In this document: piece by piece, positions 8,901 to 14,925 of the stretch
Position numbering within the stretch: position 1 is the first letter of the stretch
Layout: each line of letters opens with the position of its first letter
Source: Oscillospiraceae bacterium
GTDB taxonomy: Bacteria > Bacillota > Clostridia > Oscillospirales > Ruminococcaceae
Assembly: GCA_016303235.1 (NCBI GenBank)
Contig: JAEDMB010000022.1
Span: forward strand, 1 to 19,266
Direction of reading: 5' to 3'
DNA: 19,266 nucleotides
The notes under the pieces: generated by a model
Seen by the model: the letters and a program-made list of their open reading frames with translations, nothing else
Told to the model about the DNA's origin: nothing
Database searches by the model: none
Program-made: the position numbers and the translations under genes

Positions 8901-9681
8901 GAATTTTGATTTTTTTCTGACCGGACGGCAGACCGGCGAGTTCAGCCTTGAGGTCATCAGCAACGATTTCAATATTGTTTTTCCATTCGGAAACAACTGC
9001 ATTTTCACAGAAAGGACAGTTTTTGCAGTCAAATTTTCTGTCGCAGTTACGGCATGTTTCACGCTGTTCCTTGTTGAGTGAAAGGTTTCCCATTTCAACG
9101 AGTCTGTTTTTATGTGTATCGTATCTTTCGGGGTCATATTCCTGAAGAAGAACCTTTATAGCCTCTGCACCCATACCTGCCTTGAAATCGTTTCCGTATT
9201 TTTCACGGAATGTCAGGTATTCTTTTTCACTGAGCATCTGTTTTTTGGAAAGCTCGCTTGTATTGCCGGGGTCAGTTACGATATATTTAGTGAAATAGAG
9301 AACTTCCTCGAGACGTTTCTGGGAAATTTCAAGCACCTGACCTATACGGGAGGGAGTGCCTTTGAAGTACCATATATGTGAAACGGGAGTTGCAAGTTCA
9401 ATAGAACCCATTCTCTCACGTCTTACCTTTGCACGTGTTACCTCAACACCGCACTTGTCGCAGACCTTGCCTTTAAAGCTTATTTTCTTGAATTTTCCGC
9501 AGTGACATTCCCAGTCTTTTGTAGGGCCGAAGATTCTTTCGCAGTAAAGGCCGTCACGTTCAGGCTTCTGGGTTCTGTAATTTATAGTTTCAGGTCTTGT
9601 AACAACACCGTATGACCATTTTCTGATTTGTTCAGGGGAAGCAAGACCGATTTTGATAGATTCAAAAGTATTAAATTCCAA
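5956..9681 (-). CDS. rpoC: RNA polymerase beta' subunit
   Basis: A full-length 1241-residue beta' subunit, somewhat longer than the roughly 1200 of Bacillus. The N-terminal zinc ribbon has Cys59, 61, 74 and 77. The catalytic NADFDGD (502-508) holds the three magnesium-binding aspartates. The bridge helix and trigger loop region (about 763-835, ending in SGYLTRRLVDV) and a second zinc site (Cys852, 925, 932, 935) are intact. Between the clamp regions, at about residues 180-255, there is an insertion of roughly 50 residues relative to Bacillus or E. coli, with five cysteines (210, 213, 219, 222, 225). The start codon is TTG (9679-9681), supported by GAGGAGGA at 9688-9695 and by the N-terminus matching other clostridial RpoC; no in-frame ATG is better placed. 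It follows rpoB by 75 nt in the same operon. Confidence 0.98.
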   Translation of the reverse strand: MEFNTFESIKIGLASPEQIRKWSYGVVTRPETINYRTQKPERDGLYCERIFGPTKDWECHCGKFKKISFKGKVCDKCGVEVTRAKVRRERMGSIELATPVSHIWYFKGTPSRIGQVLEISQKRLEEVLYFTKYIVTDPGNTSELSKKQMLSEKEYLTFREKYGNDFKAGMGAEAIKVLLQEYDPERYDTHKNRLVEMGNLSLNKEQRETCRNCDRKFDCKNCPFCENAVVSEWKNNIEIVADDLKAELAGLPSGQKKIKILKRLQIIEAFRLSGNKPEWMILDVIPVIPPDIRPMVMLDGGRYATSDLNDLYRRVINRNNRLQRMLELDAPDIIIRNEKRMLQEAVDALIDNGRHGRPVTGPNNRPLKSLSDMLKGKQGRFRQNLLGKRVDYSGRSVIVVGPELRMYQCGLPKEMALELFKPFVLKRIVDNKKDIQNIKSARKMIEKASDKVWDALENVIKDHPVMLNRAPTLHRLGIQAFEPILVEGRAIKLHPLVCSAFNADFDGDQMAVHLPLSAEAQAEARFLMLAANNLLKPSDGKPVAVPSQDMVLGSYYLTLQKEGEPGEGKVFRDVNEALMAYNEHDVSLHAAIKVKITKDIGGKKVSKIIDCTVGRLIFNENIPQNLGYVDRTNSEKQFDLEISFLVGKKQLSQIIERCIRIHGTTTTSEVLDKIKALGFKYSTRAALTVAVCDAIIPPQKKDILAKADEDIAEITTEYEYGYISAAEKSSRVIAIWNNATEDVKDALKKNFQENEKYNPIWMMADSGARGSISQIRQLAGMRGLIANTSGTTIEIPIRANYREGLNILEYFISSRGARKGLTDTALRTADSGYLTRRLVDVSQEVIIREDDCHADDGIEVYEIKNGEEMIEPLSERLIGRYLVNDLKNDEGDLIVSKNKMMTEADAKKIIDAGIERVKIRSVLHCKSKNGVCAKCYGSNLANGNIVSVGEAVGVIAAQSIGEPGTQLTMRTFHTGGVASADAEDITQGLPRVEELFEGRRPKNAAIIAKHGGTVHIEEVKATRNIIITDPETGDSESYMIPYNFKIRLNEVREGAFIPKGTHLTEGNAYPTDILNILGVQAVQDYIIHEVQKVYRLQGVDINDKHIEVIVRQMLNKMKVTQTGSSYLLPGTLVEKKEIEEINAGIQARMDSGEYDLSFVEAEPVLQGITKAASNSDSFLSAASFQETTKALTDAAIRGKSDKLIGLKENVIIGNLIPAGTGMDCYNNIKIQRTDLHSPSSL

Positions 9682-9687
9682 TTTTTT

Positions 9688-9695
9688 TCCTCCTC
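9688..9695 (-). promoter_or_regulatory. Ribosome binding site that decides the rpoC TTG start
   Basis: GAGGAGGA on the minus strand, 6 nt before the TTG at 9681. This strong Shine-Dalgarno match supports the TTG as the true start of rpoC. Confidence 0.8.
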
Positions 9696-9712
9696 AAAAA
9701 AGCTGGATTTAG

Positions 9713-9742
9713 CCTGTGCCTGATTTTAAGTTCAGGCACAGG
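9713..9742 (-). other. 11-bp hairpin in the rpoB-rpoC intergenic region
   Basis: A perfect inverted repeat CCTGTGCCTGA/TCAGGCACAGG with an 8-nt loop, in the 75-nt gap between the rpoB stop and the rpoC ribosome binding site. On the minus strand no T tract follows at once; a T6 run appears about 10 nt later. It is therefore more likely an RNA stability, processing or pausing element, or a leaky terminator that lowers rpoC relative to rpoB, than a full terminator. Its function is inference. Confidence 0.7.
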
Positions 9743-9756
9743 GCTGAAAAAGGGGA

Positions 9757-12700
9757 TTAATAATCGTTGGACAATTCGGAAAGTGCGTTATCACCATCAT
9801 CATTATCGTTGTCATCATATGAGAAAGGATTATCATAGCAATCGAGGGTATCTTCATTGTCTTCATCTATATCGTCATCATCATCGATGCCTGTATTTTC
9901 ATATTCAAAGGATTCGGAGTCATCGTCATTGGATTTTTCTCCGTTGACAAGGTAGCCTGCATCTCTTATATCATCATCGCTGTATTTTGTAAGGTCTTCT
10001 GTTTTCTCATCGGAATATTCAGTATTTCTTGACTTGTCGTCATCATCGAAATTCTGCTTGAGGTCGATTTCCTGCTGATTTTCGTCAAGAACCTTTATAT
10101 CAAGACCGAGAGCCTGAAGTTCCTTTACAAGAACCTTGAATGATTCCGGAATACCCGGCTTAGGAACGTTCTGACCCTTGACAATAGCTTCATAAGCGTT
10201 TACACGGCCTATTGTATCGTCAGACTTGACAGTAAGGATTTCCTGAAGCGTATAAGCAGCACCATAAGCTTCCAGAGCCCATACTTCCATTTCACCGAAT
10301 CTCTGACCGCCGAACTGTGCCTTGCCTCCGAGTGGCTGCTGAGTAACGAGAGCATAAGGGCCTACTGAACGTGCGTGAATCTTATCATCAACGAGGTGAT
10401 GGAGCTTGAGGTAATACATATATCCGACAGTGACACGGTTATCGAATTTTTCGCCTGTTCGTCCGTCATAAAGAGTAAACTTTCCGTCTTCTGACATTTC
10501 GAGAGCCTTTGGATTGATAACCTTGTCCATAGTGTTGAGGGTAAATTCATCATTGCGGTGGTCTTTGTTCTGTTCGTTAGCCATACGGAAACATTCACGG
10601 ATATCTTCTTCGTGAGCACCGTCAAAGACAGGAGTCATAATATGCCAGCCGAGAGCCTTTGCAGCCATACCGAGATGTACTTCAAGAACCTGACCGATAT
10701 TCATACGTGAAGGAACGCCGAGAGGGTTAAGAACGATGTCAAGCGGAGTGCCGTCGGGGAGGAAAGGCATATCTTCTTCGGGGAGGATTCTTGAAACGAC
10801 ACCCTTGTTTCCGTGACGGCCGGCCATTTTGTCGCCGACAGTGATTTTACGTTTCTGAGCGATATAACAGCGTACACGCATATTTACTCCTGCACTTAAT
10901 TCGTCGCAGTTTTCACGTGTAAACACTTTTACATCTACAACAATACCTGATTCGCCGTGAGGAACTTTAAGCGAATTGTCACGTACTTCACGGGCTTTTT
11001 CACCGAATATCGCACGGAGGAGTCTTTCTTCGGCAGTAAGTTCAGTTTCGCCCTTTGGAGTAACCTTTCCGACAAGAATATCACCGGAATGTACTTCAGA
11101 GCCTATGCGGATAATACCGGTTTCGTCAAGGTCCTTGAGAGCTTCTTCGCCGACATTAGGAATATCCCTTGTAATTTCTTCGGGGCCTAATTTGGTTTCA
11201 CGGCATTCAATTTCATATTCTTCGATATGAACGGAAGTGAATACATCTTCACGCACAAGTCTTTCATTAAGGAGAACGGCATCTTCATAGTTATAGCCTT
11301 CCCATGTCATAAAGCCGATGAGAGCATTTTTACCTATTGAGATTTCGCCCTCGGAAGTAGCAGGACCGTCAGCAAGAACCTGATTAACCTTGACTTTTTC
11401 GCCGACATTTACGATAGGACGCTGATTTATGCATGTACCCTGATTTGAACGCTTGAATTTTGTGAGAGTATATTTATGTTCAATGCCCTCATCATCAATC
11501 ATATTTATGTGGTCAGCATCAACAAAAGTAATAGTTCCGTTGTATTTTGAAACAAGACAAACGCCTGAGTCAACAGCTGCCTTGTATTCCATACCTGTTC
11601 CGACAAAAGGTCTTTCAGTCTTGAGGAGCGGGACAGCCTGTCTCTGCATGTTTGAACCCATCAACGCACGGTTTGCGTCATCGTTTTCAAGGAACGGAAT
11701 CATAGATGTAGCAACTGATACAACCATTTTAGGCGAAACGTCCATAAAATCGACTCTTTCGCTTTCGCACTCAAGGATTTTTTCACGGAATCTTGCAGTA
11801 ACCTTGGGCTTTGCAAAATGGCCGTCCTCTGTAAGAGGTTCATTAGCCTGTGCGACAATGTAATTGTCTTCAGCATCGGCAGTCATATAAACTACTTCAT
11901 CAGTAACAATGCCTGTTGCCTTGTCAACTTTTCTGTAAGGAGCTTCAATAAAGCCGTAATCGTTTATTCTTGCGAAAGTAGCAAGGTAGGAAATAAGACC
12001 GATGTTAGGGCCTTCAGGAGTTTCGATAGGACACATTCTTCCATAGTGGCTGTAATGAACGTCACGCACTTCAAATCCGGCTCTGTCTCTTGAAAGACCG
12101 CCCGGACCAAGAGCAGAAAGACGTCTTTTGTGAGTAAGTTCAGCAAGAGGGTTATTCTGGTCCATAAACTGGGAGAGAGGAGAGGAGCAGAAAAATTCCT
12201 TTATAGCGGAAGATATTGCTCTTATGTTTATAAGATTCTGGGGTGTAAGGTGAGTAGTATCCTGACTCTGTGTATTCATTTTTTCACGTATATTTTTTTC
12301 CATACGTGAGAAACCTATTTTAAACTGATTCTGAAGAAGTTCGCCGACACAGCGGATACGTCTGTTTCCGAGGTGGTCAATATCGTCAACAGTTCCGACA
12401 CCGTCGCAGAGATTGAGGAAGTAGCTTATAGTAGCATATATATCATCAAGAACGATGTGTTTAGGAATAAGGTCATCGACACGCTTTTTAACGTTTTCCT
12501 CGATTTCCTCCTCATCAGCGGAATTTTCGATAATTTCCTGAAGAACTCTGAAAGAAACCTTTTCGTTTATGCCGTATTTTTCGGCATCAAAATTAACATA
12601 TCCCTTAATGTCAACCATACCGTTTCCGATGATTTTAACTTCTTTTTCAACGGTTCTGATAGCATTTTCGCCGAGTTCGTTTGTATAGTATTCCTTTACT

Positions 12701-13698
12701 TCGACAGTAACGAAAGCCTCATAAACACCAGCCTGTTCAACTTCGCAGGCTTTTTCGTATGAAACAAGCACTCCGGCATCGAGAATAATTTCACCTGTAA
12801 CAGGATTTGCGATAGGTCTTGAGAGAACATGTCCGGCAAGTCTTGAAGCTATGCCGAGTTTTTTGTTATATTTATATCTTCCGAAACGGCAGAGTTCATA
12901 TCTTTTTGCATCGAAGAAAAGGTTGTTGAGATGAGCAACGGCATTTTCTTCATTGGGGGGTTCACCGGGACGGAGCTTTTTATAGACATCTATTATAGCA
13001 TCAGAGTGATTTTTAGTGCTGTCTTTTTGAATAATAGTTTGCTTGAGACGTTCATCAGCACCGAAAAATTCAAATATATCGTCATCGCTGTCGAGTCCGA
13101 TAGCTCTTATGAAAGTGGTAATCGGAATTTTTCTGTTTTTATCGATTCTGACATAAACAATGTCATTTGAATCCATTTCATATTCAAGCCATGCACCTCT
13201 GTTAGGTATAACAGTAGTTTTGAATAAATCCTTACCGGTTTTATCCTTTTCAGAGGCATAATAAACACCGGGTGAACGCACAAGCTGTGAAACAATGACA
13301 CGTTCAGCACCGTTTATAACGAAAGTACCGCTTTCTGTCATAAGCGGGAAATCTCCGAGGTATACTGTACTTTCGGAAGCAATACCGGTTTCCTTGTTAG
13401 TGAGGATAGCAGTAGCTCTTAAAGCAACCTGATAAGTGGCGTCACGTTCCTTGCATTCGGCAATAGTATATTTAGGCGTATCGTCGAATTTGTAATCCTT
13501 GAAAGTAAGAACGAGATTTCCGTTATAGTCAGTTATAGCAGTCATATCACGGAAAACTTCTTTAAGGCCTTCAGTTCTGAACCACTCGTAGGACTTTTTC
13601 TGAACTTCGATAAGGTTAGGCATTTCAAGAACTTCATTGATTTTTCCGAAGTTCATACGGGTATTTTTGCCAAGCTTTTTAGGTGTAACATTCACCAT
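9757..13698 (-). CDS. rpoB: RNA polymerase beta subunit with long acidic C-terminal tail
   Basis: A 1313-residue beta subunit. The ATG at 13698 (MVNVTPKK) is chosen because AAAGGAGG lies 8 nt before it; the frame stays open 24 codons further to an ATG at 13770 that has no family-like sequence. The rifampicin-pocket region is clear (SQFMDQNNPL, THKRRLSALGPGG, GRMCPIETPEGPNIGLI) with the wild-type Asp, His and Ser normally linked to rifampicin sensitivity. Catalytic-face motifs such as GDKMAGRHGNKGV and the C-terminal GGKAQFGGQRFGEMEVWALEA are present. The conserved core ends near LDIKVLDENQQEIDL; residues 1218-1313 then form a low-complexity tail with about 42% Asp plus Glu. Transcription starts from a sigma-A promoter giving a leader of about 185 nt. 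Upstream is a divergent membrane-protein gene rather than rplJL. Confidence 0.98.
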   Translation of the reverse strand: MVNVTPKKLGKNTRMNFGKINEVLEMPNLIEVQKKSYEWFRTEGLKEVFRDMTAITDYNGNLVLTFKDYKFDDTPKYTIAECKERDATYQVALRATAILTNKETGIASESTVYLGDFPLMTESGTFVINGAERVIVSQLVRSPGVYYASEKDKTGKDLFKTTVIPNRGAWLEYEMDSNDIVYVRIDKNRKIPITTFIRAIGLDSDDDIFEFFGADERLKQTIIQKDSTKNHSDAIIDVYKKLRPGEPPNEENAVAHLNNLFFDAKRYELCRFGRYKYNKKLGIASRLAGHVLSRPIANPVTGEIILDAGVLVSYEKACEVEQAGVYEAFVTVEVKEYYTNELGENAIRTVEKEVKIIGNGMVDIKGYVNFDAEKYGINEKVSFRVLQEIIENSADEEEIEENVKKRVDDLIPKHIVLDDIYATISYFLNLCDGVGTVDDIDHLGNRRIRCVGELLQNQFKIGFSRMEKNIREKMNTQSQDTTHLTPQNLINIRAISSAIKEFFCSSPLSQFMDQNNPLAELTHKRRLSALGPGGLSRDRAGFEVRDVHYSHYGRMCPIETPEGPNIGLISYLATFARINDYGFIEAPYRKVDKATGIVTDEVVYMTADAEDNYIVAQANEPLTEDGHFAKPKVTARFREKILECESERVDFMDVSPKMVVSVATSMIPFLENDDANRALMGSNMQRQAVPLLKTERPFVGTGMEYKAAVDSGVCLVSKYNGTITFVDADHINMIDDEGIEHKYTLTKFKRSNQGTCINQRPIVNVGEKVKVNQVLADGPATSEGEISIGKNALIGFMTWEGYNYEDAVLLNERLVREDVFTSVHIEEYEIECRETKLGPEEITRDIPNVGEEALKDLDETGIIRIGSEVHSGDILVGKVTPKGETELTAEERLLRAIFGEKAREVRDNSLKVPHGESGIVVDVKVFTRENCDELSAGVNMRVRCYIAQKRKITVGDKMAGRHGNKGVVSRILPEEDMPFLPDGTPLDIVLNPLGVPSRMNIGQVLEVHLGMAAKALGWHIMTPVFDGAHEEDIRECFRMANEQNKDHRNDEFTLNTMDKVINPKALEMSEDGKFTLYDGRTGEKFDNRVTVGYMYYLKLHHLVDDKIHARSVGPYALVTQQPLGGKAQFGGQRFGEMEVWALEAYGAAYTLQEILTVKSDDTIGRVNAYEAIVKGQNVPKPGIPESFKVLVKELQALGLDIKVLDENQQEIDLKQNFDDDDKSRNTEYSDEKTEDLTKYSDDDIRDAGYLVNGEKSNDDDSESFEYENTGIDDDDDIDEDNEDTLDCYDNPFSYDDNDNDDGDNALSELSNDY

Positions 13699-13706
13699 AG
13701 GCGGAG

Positions 13707-13714
13707 CCTCCTTT
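13707..13714 (-). promoter_or_regulatory. Ribosome binding site that decides the rpoB start
   Basis: AAAGGAGG on the minus strand, 8 nt upstream of the ATG at 13698. It places the start 24 codons inside the longest open frame, which agrees with where similarity to RpoB begins. Confidence 0.88.
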
Positions 13715-13727
13715 AAATAGTGGGGTA

Positions 13728-13747
13728 AAAGCAGGTTGAAAAACCTG
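13728..13747 (-). other. Small hairpin in the rpoB leader, possible weak attenuator
   Basis: On the minus strand CAGGTT and AACCTG (13742-13747 and 13732-13737) form a 6-bp stem with a UUUC loop, followed by CTTTTACC. It lies about 34 nt before the rpoB start. The stem and U run are short, so it is at best a pause or leaky attenuator. Confidence 0.3.
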
Positions 13748-13816
13748 TTTGCTGATGCCGTACAAAACAAAAAAGCATGGCCTTTTCTGAAAAACGAAAA
13801 AAATAAACAAAGGCTA

Positions 13817-13846
13817 TTGACAAAAGCAATATGTTTATGGTATAAT
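13817..13846 (+). promoter_or_regulatory. Consensus promoter inside the rpoB leader, firing away from rpoB
   Basis: A perfect TTGACA (13817-13822), an 18-nt spacer and a perfect TATAAT (13841-13846) with an extended -10 TG (13838-13839). It is the best match to the sigma-A consensus in the window. It points rightward, face-to-face with the rpoB promoter at 13890-13918. The predicted start near 13853 is followed by a strong terminator at 13944-13987, so its obvious product is a short RNA rather than the gene at 14071. Confidence 0.78.
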
Positions 13847-13889
13847 AGTGTCAGAATGGCAATACTTTTACATTTCGATACATTTACTA

Positions 13890-13918
13890 ATTATAATACA
13901 TATAAATAAGAAAGTCAA
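13890..13918 (-). promoter_or_regulatory. Sigma-A promoter of rpoBC
   Basis: On the minus strand TTGACT (13913-13918) and a perfect TATAAT (13890-13895) with a 17-nt spacer. The predicted start near 13883 gives a leader of about 185 nt before the rpoB ATG. No other gene lies between, so it is the likely main promoter of rpoBC in this locus. Confidence 0.85.
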
Positions 13919-13943
13919 TAGGATTTTCCAATTTTATGCACTG

Positions 13944-13987
13944 TGTCTGATTTATAAATAAAAAATCAGGCATTTTTTGTTTATTTT
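13944..13987 (+). terminator. Rightward intrinsic terminator between the rpoB promoter and the 14071 operon
   Basis: A 10-bp stem (13944-13953 with 13963-13972, one G-U pair) and a 9-nt loop, followed by TTTTTT at 13973-13978 and a further T-rich run to 13987. The T tract exists only on the plus strand, so it ends rightward transcription. No upstream gene on that strand needs it; the only candidate source is the promoter at 13817-13846. Confidence 0.85.
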
Positions 13988-14017
13988 TACAAACCAGTTT
14001 TTTGCAAGAAAATTATA

Positions 14018-14046
14018 TTTACTTATTTGAGAAAAAGTGATATAAT
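14018..14046 (+). promoter_or_regulatory. Extended -10 promoter of the 14071 operon
   Basis: TTTACT (14018-14023), a 17-nt spacer and TATAAT (14041-14046) preceded by TG at 14038-14039 (TGnTATAAT). Transcription would start near 14053, leaving an 18-nt leader holding the GGAGG ribosome binding site at 14058-14062. Confidence 0.82.
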
Positions 14047-14070
14047 AATAAAAAAACGGAGGATTTTTTT

Positions 14071-14925
14071 ATGGTGCTTTTAAGCAGTGAAGAAAAATAC
14101 AGGGCTATGCCTGACCACAGCCATTATACACTTTGCAGTGACCGTATAACAGCTATAAATGAAAAAGGAAAAAGAGCTTTTTATTACACCTTTATAGTGG
14201 CACTGATACTGTCAGCGGGTTCAATGTTCGGTGTAAGATTCAATGTGCTTTCAATTTTTTCAGACCTTATGGTCGGAAAGGGACAGACAAATTCATTCGG
14301 ACTTATTCTTTCCGGTATGCTTAATATACTTACATCACTTCTTCTGATAATTCTTGCGGTATGCGGAAAGTCAAAATACAAATTCTGCAATGTTGTTTTG
14401 TTTTCAGTATATCTTGCAATGCCATTGTCGTGCCTTATGAATTTCGGAGGAAGAAAAAGTGATATTTTAACAACAGCTCTCGGAATTGCGGGAGTAATTA
14501 TATATTTCCCTATGCTTGGTGCATGGCGTGATTACAAAGTAATTTCAAAAACGGAGGGATTTCCTTATTTCAGCGAAAGATTTACTCATCAGCTTGAAAA
14601 TCCCGATTACACTTCAAAGGATTACCGTGAAGATTATGCCGATGAAGAAAAACCTATGGAGGAAATAGAAAAAAATCTTACGGAAAATATATATCTTAAA
14701 AAATTCCCTGAAAAGAAAAAATCCGAAAAAAATTCTATGGAAATACCGTCTGAAACTCCCGTGCAGATACCTCACAGGGGTGACGGAAAGAAAAAACGTG
14801 AAGAAAATCAGATTCAGAATCAGGATTTCGATTTTGAGCTTGCGAGAAAATTCGCTGAAAAAGCTAATAAATTAGATTTTGAAACAGAAAAAATTCATAA
14901 AAAAATTAACGGAGATAAAAAATAA
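14071..14925 (+). CDS. Unknown four-TM membrane protein with charged C-terminal tail
   Basis: I do not recognise this 284-residue protein. After a 35-residue soluble N-terminus there are four hydrophobic segments (about 36-58, 75-97, 104-122, 130-150). Residues 151-284 form a very charged, Lys- and Glu-rich tail ending in a likely helix (FELARKFAEKANKLDF and beyond). It reads as a membrane anchor with a cytosolic arm, but no function can be given. The ATG follows GGAGG by 8 nt and an extended -10 promoter. Its TAA overlaps the ATG of the next gene (TAATG), so it is the first gene of an operon with the YifB/ComM-type ATPase and the SEDS protein. The pattern is roughly the mirror image of the purA-linked membrane protein, which has its charged part at the N-terminus; I see no sequence similarity between the two. 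Confidence 0.85.
   Translation: MVLLSSEEKYRAMPDHSHYTLCSDRITAINEKGKRAFYYTFIVALILSAGSMFGVRFNVLSIFSDLMVGKGQTNSFGLILSGMLNILTSLLLIILAVCGKSKYKFCNVVLFSVYLAMPLSCLMNFGGRKSDILTTALGIAGVIIYFPMLGAWRDYKVISKTEGFPYFSERFTHQLENPDYTSKDYREDYADEEKPMEEIEKNLTENIYLKKFPEKKKSEKNSMEIPSETPVQIPHRGDGKKKREENQIQNQDFDFELARKFAEKANKLDFETEKIHKKINGDKK

Larger units (their letters stand above)
13853..13987 (+). ncRNA. Predicted short transcript (about 130 nt) across the rpoB promoter
   Basis: Inferred from a consensus promoter and a strong intrinsic terminator about 130 nt apart on the plus strand. I recognise no RNA family, and the sequence is AT-rich with little structure apart from the terminator. Its first 31 nt or so are complementary to the start of the rpoB leader. 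It also holds a 17-codon open frame (MAILLHFDTFTNYNTYK, 13856-13909) whose ATG is only 3 nt from the predicted 5' end, without a ribosome binding site. It could be a small antisense RNA, a by-product of transcriptional interference with rpoB, or a prematurely ended leader of the gene at 14071. Confidence 0.45.

Noticed and set aside
11453..12762. Several open frames of 90-136 codons on the plus strand opposite rpoB.
   Set aside because: They overlap conserved RpoB sequence and look like reverse-strand shadows without initiation signals.
13699..13770. The rpoB frame extends 24 codons upstream to another ATG.
   Set aside because: The extra residues do not resemble RpoB, there is no ribosome binding site there, and AAAGGAGG sits 8 nt before the internal ATG at 13698.
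13988..14017. A second terminator or a riboswitch in the stretch before the 14071 promoter.
   Set aside because: The stretch is AT-rich with no stable stem and no recognisable aptamer.
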